Assembly (NCBI GenBank): GCA_902492105.1
Contig: CABUKD010000002.1
Coordinates: forward strand, 11,687-75,686
Source of the DNA: an uncultured Clostridium sp.
Lineage (GTDB): Bacteria > Bacillota > Clostridia > TANB77 > CAG-508
Length of the DNA: 64,000 bases
Reading direction: 5' to 3'
A program made the translations under genes and the position numbers. A model generated the notes under the pieces. The model did no database searches and was not told where the DNA came from. It saw nothing but the letters and a program-made list of their open reading frames with translations. Numbering within the stretch: the first letter of the stretch is position 1; every line of letters begins with the position of its first letter. Positions 53,578 to 63,132 of the stretch are shown here, one piece after another.

Positions 53578-54396
53578 TTAGTGATTTGTAATAACTAATA
53601 CTGTTTCTAATTTTTCAAAATCTACTGCTGTTTCTATATAAGCATAACGATCAATTACATTTTTGGTATTTACAATTTGTTTAATGGTTCCTATGTGAAT
53701 ACCTTTTGGATAAATTCCTCCAATACCAGATGTTTCTACACTATCGTTTTCTAATAAGGTAGCATCTGTTGGAATATAAGTAGCTTTTAAGGTATTGTTA
53801 TTTTCTAAAGTACCATTTACAATAATGGTATCTCTAGAAGTGTTAATAATGCTACTTACAGAAGTGGAAGTATCAATAATTGTTTGTACTTTTGCCGTAT
53901 TTTTGGTAGTAGAAAGTACATATCCTACTAGTCCTTTATCTGCAATTACTGTCATATTAGGTTTAATTCCGTCTTCCTCTCCTACATTAATTACAATGGT
54001 TTTGGTATAATTACTGATATCTCTATTAATAATGTAAGCTGGTATTGTTTCATATTCTGGATATTTATCTTTTAAATTGACATATTCTTTTAATGTTTCA
54101 TTTTCTGATTGAATAATTTCTAGTTCTCTTAGAGATTGCTCTAATTCACTGTTTTTTTGTTTTAAACTTTCATTTTCAGCTTTTAAAGTCTCCATATCTA
54201 TAAAAAAATTTTCATTTCCAGCAATTTTATTTTTTAAATAAGTAAGACCACTTTGAATTGGCATTACAATACTATTAAATATATTTTCTAAATAAGAAAT
54301 TTTTTGAATATCGGTATTAGATAAAATAACTACTAAAATTAAAATAATTATTGTAATAATAATGCCAATCATTCCAGTTTTCTTATTTTTATACAT
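53578..54396 (-). CDS. mreC: Rod shape-determining protein MreC
   Basis: A 272-residue bitopic protein. It has one membrane segment (about 8-27), a periplasm-side coiled coil (about 68-105, MELKA-type heptads around METLKAENESLKQKNSEL), and the C-terminal pair of beta-barrels with GEEDGIKPNMTVIADKGLVGYV and SVETSGIGGIYPKGIHIGTI. It links the MreB filament to PBP2. It lies between mreB (12 bases) and mreD. Confidence 0.95.
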   Translation of the reverse strand: MYKNKKTGMIGIIITIIILILVVILSNTDIQKISYLENIFNSIVMPIQSGLTYLKNKIAGNENFFIDMETLKAENESLKQKNSELEQSLRELEIIQSENETLKEYVNLKDKYPEYETIPAYIINRDISNYTKTIVINVGEEDGIKPNMTVIADKGLVGYVLSTTKNTAKVQTIIDTSTSVSSIINTSRDTIIVNGTLENNNTLKATYIPTDATLLENDSVETSGIGGIYPKGIHIGTIKQIVNTKNVIDRYAYIETAVDFEKLETVLVITNH

Positions 54397-54408
54397 AGTT
54401 TCTAGCTC

Positions 54409-55440
54409 CTATCTTCTTCTTCTTGAATTCATAAGTACAGTTCTTAGTTTTTCTAAGTCTTCTAATGTTTTTTCTGCTCCTCTTGCTACACATTCTAAAG
54501 GATTTTCTGCAATATATACAGGCATTTCTGTTTTTTCTGCTAATAATTGCTCTAAATTTTGGATGAGTGCTCCTCCACCTGCTAATACAATTCCTCTTTC
54601 CATAATGTCAGAAGCAAGTTCTGGTGGTGTTTTTTCTAAAGTTTGTTTTACAACATCTACAATTTTATTAATGGATTCTTGCATTGCTTCTTGTACTTGT
54701 ACAGAAGAAATTTTTAACGTTTGTGGTAGACCTGTAATTAAGTCTCTACCTCTAATTTCCATAATGCTTTCTGTCATTAATGGTTGTGCACATCCTATTG
54801 TTTTTTTCACTTGTTCTGCTGTTGTTTCTCCTATAGCTAAATTCATTTCTTTTTTAACATAATTAATAATATCTTGGTCTAATTCGTCTCCTGCAATTCT
54901 TAAAGAATTGCTAATAACAATGCCACCTAAAGAAATAACTGCTACTTCTGTGGTTCCTCCACCAATATCTACAATAATATTTCCTGTAGGTTCAGATACT
55001 TCTAAATTAGCACCAATGGCAGCAGCCATAGGTTCTTCTATTAGATAAACTTCTTTGGCACCTGCTTGTAAAATAGATTCTTCTACAGCTCTTTCTTCTA
55101 CTTCTGTAATACCAGAAGGTACCCCTACTACTACTCTTGGTTTTCCTACATTATATCTTTGGCAAACTTTTTGAAGCATACTTTTTAGCATTAATTCTGT
55201 GGCGGAAAAATCTGCAATTACCCCGTCTTGCATTGGCCTAATTGCTAAAATATCTCCTGGTGTTCTTCCTAACATTTCTTTTGCTTCATTACCAGTACCC
55301 AAAATAGCTCCTGTCCTTCTTTCTATTGCTACTACTGATGGCTCATTTAATACAATTCCTTTTCCTTTTAATGTAATAATAATATTTGCAGTTCCTAAAT
55401 CTATTCCAATATCTTTTGTTGTCCATCCTGTCAATTTCAT
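54409..55440 (-). CDS. mreB: Rod shape-determining protein MreB
   Basis: A 343-residue bacterial actin. It has the phosphate-1 motif GIDLGTANIIITLKGKGIVLNEPS, the phosphate-2 motif NIIVDIGGGTTEVAVISLGG, and the adenosine motif GIVLAGGGALIQNLEQLL. It forms membrane filaments that position the wall-synthesis machine. It starts the mreBCD run right after radC (one base between stop and start). Confidence 0.97.
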   Translation of the reverse strand: MKLTGWTTKDIGIDLGTANIIITLKGKGIVLNEPSVVAIERRTGAILGTGNEAKEMLGRTPGDILAIRPMQDGVIADFSATELMLKSMLQKVCQRYNVGKPRVVVGVPSGITEVEERAVEESILQAGAKEVYLIEEPMAAAIGANLEVSEPTGNIIVDIGGGTTEVAVISLGGIVISNSLRIAGDELDQDIINYVKKEMNLAIGETTAEQVKKTIGCAQPLMTESIMEIRGRDLITGLPQTLKISSVQVQEAMQESINKIVDVVKQTLEKTPPELASDIMERGIVLAGGGALIQNLEQLLAEKTEMPVYIAENPLECVARGAEKTLEDLEKLRTVLMNSRRRR

Positions 55441-55441
55441 G

Positions 55442-56158
55442 TTATTCTTTCCTTCCTTTCTCTAACAAATAAGCTTTAATGCTTGTATATTCATTATCTC
55501 CAATTACAATATGGTCTAACATTTGAATACCTAATAATTGTGAAGCTTCTTCCATTTTTCTGGTAAATTCACAATCTTTTATACTTGGAGTAGAATCACC
55601 GCTTGGGTGATTATGTACTAAAATAATTTTAGGTGCCCCTCTTTTGATTGCTTCTATAAACACATCTTTTGGATCCACATGTGCGGAATTGGTAGATCCA
55701 AATGCAATGTTTTGTACTTTTATTACTACATTTTGGGAATTTAATATTACTACTTTCACTATTTCTCTTTTCTCTCTTTGTAATTCAGCCATTACTATAT
55801 TTGCTGCGTCTTGGGGACATTTTACTTTTATTTTTAATGCTTCAATTGGCCTTGCCATTCGTCTAGTAAGTTCACAAACTGCTTTTAATTGAATAGCTTT
55901 TACTTTACCTATACCATGAATTTGCATTAATTCTTGTATCGATAATTCTTGTAAAAAATTCAAATTATCTTGTTTACAATTTTTTTGTTTTCCTAGTGAA
56001 AGTATTTTTTGTGCTAGCGTTACTGAACTTTCTTCTTTTGTTCCACTTTTGATAATTATCGCTAGTAATTCTGCATTAGATAATGTATTTTCTCCATACA
56101 TTTCTAGTTTTTCATAAGGTCTTTCTGAAATTGGGAGCTCTTTCATTTTTATTGCCAT
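55442..56158 (-). CDS. radC: RadC family protein (JAB metalloprotease fold)
   Basis: A 238-residue protein. The N-terminal helix-hairpin-helix region (residues 10-95, LSNAELLAIIIKSGTK and ELMQIHGIGKVKAIQLKAVCE) precedes the RadC/JAB domain. The metal motif of that domain is complete: HNHPSGDSTPSIKDCEFT. The DNA-repair role once assigned to it is doubtful; biochemical function is unknown. Its place directly before mreB is conserved in Firmicutes. Start behind GAAAGGATG. Confidence 0.95.
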   Translation of the reverse strand: MAIKMKELPISERPYEKLEMYGENTLSNAELLAIIIKSGTKEESSVTLAQKILSLGKQKNCKQDNLNFLQELSIQELMQIHGIGKVKAIQLKAVCELTRRMARPIEALKIKVKCPQDAANIVMAELQREKREIVKVVILNSQNVVIKVQNIAFGSTNSAHVDPKDVFIEAIKRGAPKIILVHNHPSGDSTPSIKDCEFTRKMEEASQLLGIQMLDHIVIGDNEYTSIKAYLLEKGRKE

Positions 56159-56370
56159 AGCATAACATCCTTTCTTTTTTGGTAGTGCTCCCTTTAAATA
56201 TTTTTTGAATAAAATAGATAAATTTAATCTTATTAAATAACAAAATTTTTAATTTTTTTATATATACATTTACTTAACAATACTTCTAAATATATATATA
56301 TTCAATTTTATTATTTTTTAAAATAGATTATAAATAAAGTATTTTCCCCTTTTTTCTTTTTATTCACTAT

Positions 56371-56628
56371 TTATATTTTTTTATAAATAAAAATAGCTAA
56401 TACAATACCAATAATACTTGCTATATTAATTTTAAACATAAGTCCAAATGTTAGTGTAATTACATTTAAGTCTAATTGAATTGGGGTAGCTAGTCCAAAT
56501 TCTTCTCCATAAGATAACCATGACAAAAAGCTAACATTAGAAGCAAGTTCTCCTAATAAACCTCCAACTACAATTCCACTTAAAATAAATAAAATTAAAA
56601 TCCATATATTTTTTTCTCTAGTAGCCAT
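56371..56628 (-). CDS. DUF4321 family small membrane protein
   Basis: An 85-residue protein with two membrane segments (about 8-27 and 60-83), joined by a loop carrying FLSWLSYGEEFGLATPIQLDLNVITLTFGLMFKIN. This matches the DUF4321 family, found before radC-mreB in many Clostridia. Function unknown. Its start follows GGAGG. Confidence 0.85.
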   Translation of the reverse strand: MATREKNIWILILFILSGIVVGGLLGELASNVSFLSWLSYGEEFGLATPIQLDLNVITLTFGLMFKINIASIIGIVLAIFIYKKI

Positions 56629-56793
56629 GTTTTCCTCCTTAGTAGTTATTGTTTATTTTTTTACATGATAGTATTATATATGCAAATTACATTTTTTTCA
56701 AGATGAATGCTATATTTTTCATAAAATATATTCCCTTTTCTATTTTTTTATGTTATATTAATTGGTACTAAAAAAATTTTCCATAAATTGTTG

Positions 56794-56823
56794 GTTTCAT
56801 TTATGAAACATTAGTAGTATAAT
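56794..56823 (+). promoter_or_regulatory. Promoter region of mecA with inverted repeat
   Basis: TATAAT at 56818-56823, about 35 bases before the start, with TTTCAT as a possible -35 (17 bases). The -35 is inside an inverted repeat, GTTTCAT-TT-ATGAAAC (56794-56809), which could be an operator. Confidence 0.5.
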
Positions 56824-56857
56824 AATAATAAATTGAAATGTATTTGGAGGCTTATGA

Positions 56858-57517
56858 ATGAAATTTGAAAAAATTAGTGAGAATAAAATTAGAATTACCT
56901 TAACTATCCAAGATTTAGCAGAAAAAGAAATAGATTTTCAGGTATTTATGTCTAATTCTATTGAATCACAAGATATTTTGCTTTCTATGTTGGAAGAAGC
57001 AAAAAAGGAAACAGGTTTTGATCCAGGAGATTATAATTTAAAAGTAGAAGCTCTAGCGTTGGCAGATACTAATTTTATTTTTACTATTACTAAAATAGTG
57101 CCAGAATTGGAGCAAAGAAAAGATGCAGAAAAAATAAAAGCTCCAAAAAGAAAATTTACGGTAAAGAGAAAAAGCTTTAATCCTACTAACACGGCGAATA
57201 CCCAAATCGTTTATTCTTTTGCATGTTTTGAGGATTTTTGCCATTTTCTAGAATTTTTAGAAGAAAGTAACTTATTTTCTTCTACCAAGGAAATTGCAAA
57301 ATCTATTTCACTTTATTGTTATAGAGAAAAATACTATTTATTAATGAATAAAGTAAACCCTGAAGCAGCTAAGAAAATGCAATTTTATACTAATATTACA
57401 GAATTTGCAAAGTATGTTACAAATTCTAAAGTTTTTGCTAGTAAGTTAGTAGAATGTGGAAATTTAATTATGAAGGATAATGCCTTAGAAATTGGTTTCG
57501 AACATTTTGTGAAATGA
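56858..57517 (+). CDS. mecA: Adaptor protein MecA
   Basis: A 219-residue adaptor that delivers substrates (ComK and Spx in Bacillus) to the ClpC-ClpP protease. The N-terminal substrate-binding part begins MKFEKISENKIRITLTIQDL. A charged linker (about 85-110) leads to the C-terminal ClpC-binding domain with YSFACFEDFCHFLEFLEES and SLYCYREKYYLLM. An overlapping ATG at 56854 runs into a stop after four codons and is not the start. It is the only plus-strand gene in this part. Confidence 0.92.
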   Translation: MKFEKISENKIRITLTIQDLAEKEIDFQVFMSNSIESQDILLSMLEEAKKETGFDPGDYNLKVEALALADTNFIFTITKIVPELEQRKDAEKIKAPKRKFTVKRKSFNPTNTANTQIVYSFACFEDFCHFLEFLEESNLFSSTKEIAKSISLYCYREKYYLLMNKVNPEAAKKMQFYTNITEFAKYVTNSKVFASKLVECGNLIMKDNALEIGFEHFVK

Positions 57518-57564
57518 AAATTAAAAAAGAATTTAGCTTAATACATAACAAAATTTATTTTTAT

Positions 57565-57707
57565 AAAGTATTAGAATTGTCTTTTTCAATTTTTAAAACC
57601 TTTCCCCTTTTGGACATCTGTAACTTAAGCATAAATGCCTTGAACAGCTGTCACAATGGTCACCCACGCAAGGTCTTAAAAATTTCAAAAGACAATTCTA
57701 ATGCTTT
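57565..57707 (+). ncRNA. Hairpin element family B, copy 1
   Basis: Arms of about 40 bases, nearly fully complementary, enclose a core with GGACATCTGTAAC, AGCATAAATGCCTT, CAGCTGTCACAATGG and CCCACGCAAGG. GACATCTGT and ACAGCTGTC pair across it with one mismatch. A second copy lies at 59738 in the opposite orientation. It sits between the 3' ends of mecA and the M23 gene and may terminate both. A mobile MITE-like hairpin or a structured RNA are both possible. Confidence 0.65.
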
Positions 57708-57741
57708 AAAACTTTTTTATCATATTTTTCTTTTTATTTTT

Positions 57742-58737
57742 TTAATATACATAATTTTGTGGATTTAAAATAGTTCCATTTTTTCTTACTTCTAAATGTA
57801 AGTGTGGACCTGTAGAATTTCCTGTAGAACCTACTTTTGCTATTACTTGCCCTTGTGATACTTTTTGTCCCTGTGTTGCAATAAGTTGGCTACAATGAGC
57901 ATATAAAGTTTCTACTCCATTTCCATGAGATATTTTTATCATGTATCCATAAGAGCCATTATAACCTGCAACAGTTACAGTTCCTGCTGCTGCTGCTTTT
58001 ATTGGGGTACCAGTTGATGCTGCAATATCTAATCCTCTATGAGCAGAACTACGGATACTTTCTCTACTTCCAAATCTAGACATAATAATTCCTGAAATTG
58101 GTCTTATTAGTGTAATACCAATATCTACTTTTGCGCTGGATACACCAGATACTGTTCCAGATGAAGCATAGGTATATGTAACTTTTGGTTTTGGTGCTTC
58201 ATACAATTTAGAAACACATTTTTCTACAGAAGTAAATTCTTTTGTGGCAGTATCGTATTTTTCTACAATACCAATATCATCTTCGTTTTGACTATTTTTA
58301 TCTTTTAATTTTTCTATAACTTCTTCTGCTTCTTCAAAAGTAGCTACATATACTTTTTCTTCTTTATCGTCTGTAATTGCATAATATTTATAATATTGTG
58401 TTCCATTTTCTGTTACTTTGCTATAAATTTCATCATCATTAGTGATAATGTCTTTTTTAAGCAAACATAATGTATATTCTGGTACAGAATCTATTTGTCT
58501 AAAAGCAATTCCTTCTTCTGTATTACCTTCCATGTATTGGTTAATTTTATTTTGTAACTCACTTTTATTTTCAGTATAGCCTATTAATTCACCATTTAAA
58601 GATACTGCATATGTTGGTTTATAAAAAAATGCAATTGCCCCTATGATAAGAAATACAGATACGATTGTTAGTACAATTATTTTAATAGATGTTCGAAAGA
58701 ACATGGCAAATTTTTTTAAACTACTAATGTTAAACAC
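57742..58737 (-). CDS. M23 family peptidase (LytM-type) with membrane anchor
   Basis: A 331-residue protein with one membrane segment (about 17-38), an extracytoplasmic region without a clear match (40-180), a linker, and a C-terminal LytM/M23 endopeptidase domain. The zinc residues of that domain are complete: H233 and D237 in HRGLD, H281, and H312-H314 in HLHLEV. It should cut peptide cross-bridges in peptidoglycan. The frame opens with a GTG at 58737 that overlaps the only ribosome site (AGGAGTG); the codon eight bases after GGAG is ATT (residue 4), so the true start is uncertain. It is flanked by element B and by coat genes. Confidence 0.9.
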   Translation of the reverse strand: MFNISSLKKFAMFFRTSIKIIVLTIVSVFLIIGAIAFFYKPTYAVSLNGELIGYTENKSELQNKINQYMEGNTEEGIAFRQIDSVPEYTLCLLKKDIITNDDEIYSKVTENGTQYYKYYAITDDKEEKVYVATFEEAEEVIEKLKDKNSQNEDDIGIVEKYDTATKEFTSVEKCVSKLYEAPKPKVTYTYASSGTVSGVSSAKVDIGITLIRPISGIIMSRFGSRESIRSSAHRGLDIAASTGTPIKAAAAGTVTVAGYNGSYGYMIKISHGNGVETLYAHCSQLIATQGQKVSQGQVIAKVGSTGNSTGPHLHLEVRKNGTILNPQNYVY

Positions 58738-58764
58738 TCCTATCTCTTTTTTTATTTCTTATCT

Positions 58765-58793
58765 ATTTTATCTTAAATTTATTTTTTTGACAA
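58765..58793 (-). promoter_or_regulatory. Sigma-A promoter of the M23 peptidase gene
   Basis: TTGTCA (58788-58793) and TAAAAT (58765-58770), spacing 17, minus strand, close to the gene. The rest of 58794-58990 is AT-rich with nothing recognised. Confidence 0.7.
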
Positions 58794-58987
58794 GATATTT
58801 TTATATTTATTTTCTTCGTTTTTTCTTATTTCCGTAAGTAAATCTCTTGTTTTCTCACTTTTTTGCTTATTTTTATCTTTTTCTTTTTTATTTTTCATAG
58901 TTGCATAGTTGCTTTTTCTATTCACTTTATTTATAAAGTATTTATGGTTCCTTTCTTTTTTATTTTTTCATTTTTCTTATTCATCAA

Positions 58988-59022
58988 TAAAAAAATACCC
59001 TTACTATAATTTGTAAGGATAT
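58988..59022 (-). terminator. Terminator after the CotF-like coat gene
   Basis: ATACCCTTAC/GTAAGGATAT (one C.A mismatch in the pairing as written; 58995-59004 and 59013-59022), then TTTTTTTATTG on the minus strand. Confidence 0.75.
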
Positions 59023-59096
59023 TTATTTTTCTATTTATAAAATTTATTCAATTTGTAGTAAAAACTTATAATACACTTAGCATGTACTAAATACTT

Positions 59097-59342
59097 TTAT
59101 TGTTCTAGTTGTGTTTTAACTGTTTGAATTTCAGTAACAGTTGCTTTTTGTGCAGGTTGATAGTATCCTTTGGTTTGTGCTACTTTGAACAATTCATATT
59201 GAAAACTTTCATCATTGTTTCTAATTTGTTGCAAGGTTTGTCTTAATTGCATATTTTCTGCTTCTGTAATAGCTGTTTGGTAAGCTGTTAAATCTGATTT
59301 CACTCCTGCTAAAATATCATTTACCATTGTTTTTTCATCCAT
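59097..59342 (-). CDS. Spore coat protein, CotF family
   Basis: An 81-residue CotF-like coat protein: an all-helical bundle with the family pattern VNDILAGVKSDLTAYQTAITEAENMQLRQTLQQIRNNDESFQYELFKVAQTKGYYQPA. Such proteins form part of the outer spore coat. It is in tandem with a second small coat protein upstream (about 70 bases between). The start ATG follows GGAGG. Regulation by a late sporulation sigma factor is expected but no clear site was found. Confidence 0.88.
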   Translation of the reverse strand: MDEKTMVNDILAGVKSDLTAYQTAITEAENMQLRQTLQQIRNNDESFQYELFKVAQTKGYYQPAQKATVTEIQTVKTQLEQ

Positions 59343-59414
59343 GTTTTTATTTCCTCCTTATTTGTTTTACAATATCGTCATTACACAATTTTTATTATCT
59401 TTTTGATTATTAAA

Positions 59415-59603
59415 TTAATTATTTAAAAATGATAATAATTTTTGTTTTGTATTTAAAGCATCTTGTGCAGATTTTGCAAACATTTGCTTAATTTGTGGAT
59501 CTACTGCTTGTGATGAAAAAGTATTTAATTTTTGATAAGCAGTCTCATGAGCTCCTATTAAATGTCTTAAATGTTGTAATTCTAATTGATTTAAATTTGG
59601 CAT
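59415..59603 (-). CDS. Small CotF-related coat protein
   Basis: A 62-residue helical protein (MPNLNQLELQHLRHLIGAHE and on) resembling the N-terminal half of CotF-family coat proteins, where LRHLIG and a conserved His and Glu pair begin the bundle. The frame can extend to 59627, but ATG at 59603 follows AAGGAAGG. It probably works with the next coat gene as a pair. Confidence 0.8.
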   Translation of the reverse strand: MPNLNQLELQHLRHLIGAHETAYQKLNTFSSQAVDPQIKQMFAKSAQDALNTKQKLLSFLNN

Positions 59604-59737
59604 AATTATCCTTCCTTTCTTAATCAATAATCTATTTATATTATGGAGCTTTTTGCTTGTTTTTATACAATTTTTTTAAAATTTGAATAACAGAATAAAA
59701 AAAAGAAACTGTACTAAAAATATTGTAATGTATCATA

Positions 59738-59878
59738 AAAGTATTAGGATTGTCTTTTGAAATTTTTAAGCCTTGCGTGGGCAACCATTGTGACAGCTGT
59801 TCGAAGCATTTATGCCGAGTTACAGATGTCCAAAAGGGGAAAGGCTTTAAAAATTGAAAAAGACAATCCTAATACTTT
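59738..59878 (-). ncRNA. Hairpin element family B, copy 2
   Basis: Opposite in orientation to the copy at 57565. Arms pair throughout; two positions change on both sides relative to copy 1 (ATTAGGATTG/CAATCCTAAT against ATTAGAATTG/CAATTCTAAT, and the pair next to CCTT/AAGG). The core is conserved. It lies just downstream of pcrA. Confidence 0.65.
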
Positions 59879-59916
59879 ATTATATATTCTTATGTTTTAA
59901 GATATTTTCCTACTAG

Positions 59917-62250
59917 TTATAAAATTTCTAATACTACAAATTTTGCCATTAACCTTTTATGTCCAGATTTATCAAACTGGATATCTAATTTATAGTCATC
60001 ACCTTCTGGTTCTATTTTTTGAATCGTTCCTTCACCAAATTTTTTGTGATATACTCTTTGTCCTTCTTTATATTTGCTAATATCAAACTCTGTTTGGTTT
60101 TGTTTTTGATTTAAAGAATTTAAGAAGCTTTCTGCTGTTCTAAATTGGTAAGTAGTTTGCGTTTTTGGTTTTATGTTTACTGGTTCTTTTGCTGTATTGA
60201 TGGAATAAGTAGTTACTTTACCTGCAGTTTGATAATTTTGTCCAAATGGGTTTGATTTTTTACTAAAGGAATTGCCATATTCCCATTGATATCCCATGTC
60301 ATTAAATTTTTCTTCTTCATCATTATTAACAATTCCGTCTAATAAATTATCTGGAATTTCTTTTACAAAACGGGAAATAGCATTATAACTGGTAGAACCA
60401 AAAATAGTTCTATGTTTGCTACAAGTTAAATATAAAAATTGTTTTGCTCTTGTAATACCTACATAAAATAAACGTCTTTCTTCTTCTAATTCTCTTGGTT
60501 CTCCCATGGATTGGTAACCAGGGAAAATACCTTCTTCCATTCCCACTAAGAAAACTACTGGAAACTCTAGCCCTTTTGCACTATGTAAGGTCATTAGTGT
60601 AACACTATTTTCACTATCTTCCATACCATCAATATCACTTGTTAAAGTAATACTTTCTAGAAATTCTGCTAAAGTATTATCTGCAGATTCTTCTTCAAAT
60701 TCTATGGCGACAGTTAAAAATTCTTCTAAGTTTTGTAGTCTTGTTTCTGCCTCTACTGTATTTTCTAATTCCAAGGCTTTTGTATAGCCTGATTTTTTTA
60801 ATACTTGTTTAATTAATTCAGAAATACTAAGTTCTTCTCTTTTAACTCTTAGTTCTTCTATAAGTTCAATAAATTCTTGTGCATTTGCTTTAATTCTGTT
60901 AAAACCAAACTCGTCTGCGTGTTTAATAATTTCATACATGGAAACCCCTTTTTCGTCAGATACTTGCTGAATATTATCTAAACTGGTTTTTCCTATGCCA
61001 CGTTTTGGTTCATTAATAATTCTTTTTAGCGATAAATTATCAGATGGATTATGAATTAACCTTAAATAAGCAATAACATCCTTAATTTCTTTTCTTTCGT
61101 AGAATTTTACACCACCTACTACTTTATAGGGAATATTTTCTCTTCTTAAAATATCTTCTATTGCTCTAGACTGTGCATTCATACGATACAAAATAACAAA
61201 ATCGGATGGTTTTAAATATTCTTCTGTTTTTAGGTGATTAATTTGCTGTACAATATAATTTGCTTCGTCATACTCATCTTCTGCTTGATATAAGCAAGGA
61301 AGGCTTCCTTCCTCGTTTTCAGTCCATAATTTCTTTTCATATTTATTTTCATTATGCTTAATAACAGCATTTGCTGCTTTTAAAATATTACCGGTACAAC
61401 GATAATTTTGCTCTAGCTTAATAATTTTAGTACCTGGAAAATCTTTTTCAAAATTTAAAATGTTAGTAATATCTGCTCCTCTAAAACTATAAATGCCTTG
61501 GTCATTATCCCCTACTACGGTAATATTTCCATAGCGAGATGCCAAAATGGAAACTAACATAAATTGCGCTTTATTGGTATCTTGATATTCATCTACTAAT
61601 ACATATTTAAATTTTTCTGTGTAATATTGCAATACATCTGGATTTTCGGATAAAATTTGAATGGTATCATTAATAATGTCATCAAAATCAATGGCATTAT
61701 TTTCTTTTAATCTTTTTTGATATAGCTCATAAACTTGTCCTATTTTTTCCCTTCTATAATCTCCTGCATATTTTACAACATATTCTTTTGGTGTTAACAT
61801 TTCATTTTTAGCATTACTAATTTCGGATAAAACACTTCTATCCGTAAACATTTTATCATCTATTTTTAATGTTTTTAGGCATTCTTTTACTACTGTTTTT
61901 TGGTCTGAAGTATCAAAAATTAAAAAAGATGTATCAAAACCAATTCTATCTATATATTTCCTTAAAATGCGCACACAAATAGAATGGAATGTTCCCATCC
62001 AAATTTCCTGTGCCACATCTCCTACAATTTTTTCTACTCTTTCTTTCATTTCATTTGCCGCTTTATTGGTAAAAGTAATGGCTAATATATTCCATGGTTT
62101 TACCTTTTTTTCTGAAATTAAATAAGCAATTTTATGTGTTAGGACCTTTGTTTTTCCTGAACCTGCTCCTGCAATTACCAAACATGGTCCTTCCACTGCT
62201 AAAACTGCTTCTTTTTGTTTATTATTTAAACCTTGTATTAAATCTTGCAT
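59917..62250 (-). CDS. pcrA: ATP-dependent DNA helicase PcrA (UvrD family)
   Basis: A 777-residue SF1A helicase. The Walker A motif is GAGSGKT (residues 28-34). It is followed by motif Ia (NILAITFTNKAANEMKERV), motif II (VLVDEYQDTN), motif III (TVVGDNDQGIYSFRGAD), motif IV (LEQNYRC) and motif V/VI (VTLMTLHSAKGLEFPVVFLVG, EEERRLFYVGITRAK). The C-terminal extension ends in the PcrA-type Tudor-like fold (GQRVYHKKFGEGTIQKIEPEG), which binds RNA polymerase in Bacillus. It acts in repair, plasmid replication and removal of stalled complexes. Confidence 0.97.
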   Translation of the reverse strand: MQDLIQGLNNKQKEAVLAVEGPCLVIAGAGSGKTKVLTHKIAYLISEKKVKPWNILAITFTNKAANEMKERVEKIVGDVAQEIWMGTFHSICVRILRKYIDRIGFDTSFLIFDTSDQKTVVKECLKTLKIDDKMFTDRSVLSEISNAKNEMLTPKEYVVKYAGDYRREKIGQVYELYQKRLKENNAIDFDDIINDTIQILSENPDVLQYYTEKFKYVLVDEYQDTNKAQFMLVSILASRYGNITVVGDNDQGIYSFRGADITNILNFEKDFPGTKIIKLEQNYRCTGNILKAANAVIKHNENKYEKKLWTENEEGSLPCLYQAEDEYDEANYIVQQINHLKTEEYLKPSDFVILYRMNAQSRAIEDILRRENIPYKVVGGVKFYERKEIKDVIAYLRLIHNPSDNLSLKRIINEPKRGIGKTSLDNIQQVSDEKGVSMYEIIKHADEFGFNRIKANAQEFIELIEELRVKREELSISELIKQVLKKSGYTKALELENTVEAETRLQNLEEFLTVAIEFEEESADNTLAEFLESITLTSDIDGMEDSENSVTLMTLHSAKGLEFPVVFLVGMEEGIFPGYQSMGEPRELEEERRLFYVGITRAKQFLYLTCSKHRTIFGSTSYNAISRFVKEIPDNLLDGIVNNDEEEKFNDMGYQWEYGNSFSKKSNPFGQNYQTAGKVTTYSINTAKEPVNIKPKTQTTYQFRTAESFLNSLNQKQNQTEFDISKYKEGQRVYHKKFGEGTIQKIEPEGDDYKLDIQFDKSGHKRLMAKFVVLEIL

Positions 62251-62451
62251 TTGTTTCTCTCTTTCTTTTTATGTTATTGTATTTTTTACTTTTATTATTA
62301 TATAAAATTAAGGTTAAAAATGTCAATAGTTTTTAGAACATTTGTTTTATTTTTTTGTTTTGCTATTATGCATCATATGTTTTAATTGTTTTTTTGCTTT
62401 ACTTTTATGTATCATAAATGTCCTATAATATTGTTTAGAATAATTGAACTT

Positions 62452-62916
62452 TTAAAAATGTACCTTTTCTATTATTATTTCTAAACATTTTTGTATTTCT
62501 TTTGCACAATTTTCATAAACCTTTTTATCATATCCCCATGGATCTGAAATGTCGAAATTCATTCCTTCAAAAGTAAGCCCTGCATATTCTTTCATGGTAA
62601 AAACTTTATCTTTTAATTCTGGATAAAATTGCACTACTGCCATTTTATGAGATAATGTAGCACATAAAATAAGATTCATTTTTTCTATTTGCGATTCTTT
62701 TATATTCGTTGCTCTATGAGAGCTTAAATCAATTCCATAGTTTTCTTGCATAACATCTATTGCAGTTTGTGTTGGAATGTCTCCTGTATCTGCATAAATT
62801 CCAGAAGAACATACTTCTATATTTTCTATATTTCTATCTTTTAACATTTTTTTGAGCATGGCTTCTGCCATAGCACTTCTACAAATATTTCCTGTACAAA
62901 TAAACATAATTTTCAT
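62452..62916 (-). CDS. Low-molecular-weight protein-tyrosine (or arginine) phosphatase
   Basis: A 154-residue phosphatase. The P-loop CTGNICRS (C7 nucleophile, R13) and the general-acid loop DPWGYD (D125) are complete. The Firmicutes relatives are YwlE-type arginine phosphatases and YfkJ-type tyrosine phosphatases. The Thr right after C7 (CTGN) fits the YwlE-like group, but residues alone do not settle it. Start behind AGGAGAGG. Single gene. Confidence 0.93.
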   Translation of the reverse strand: MKIMFICTGNICRSAMAEAMLKKMLKDRNIENIEVCSSGIYADTGDIPTQTAIDVMQENYGIDLSSHRATNIKESQIEKMNLILCATLSHKMAVVQFYPELKDKVFTMKEYAGLTFEGMNFDISDPWGYDKKVYENCAKEIQKCLEIIIEKVHF

Positions 62917-63132
62917 TTGTTTTTTCCTCTCCTGCTAAAATATTTATATCTACATTCTTATGAAATATATCTTTTCATTTTTCTCTTTTAGCATAGTTTA
63001 TTATATCTCAGAAAAAGTATACATTTTTTTGGATTTTTATGCAAGTTTTTACTACTATTTTTATATTTTAATTGCAATTTTTTACTGGCACTTTTTAAAA
63101 TCTGTTGCAAGTTTTACTACTTATTTTTCTTA

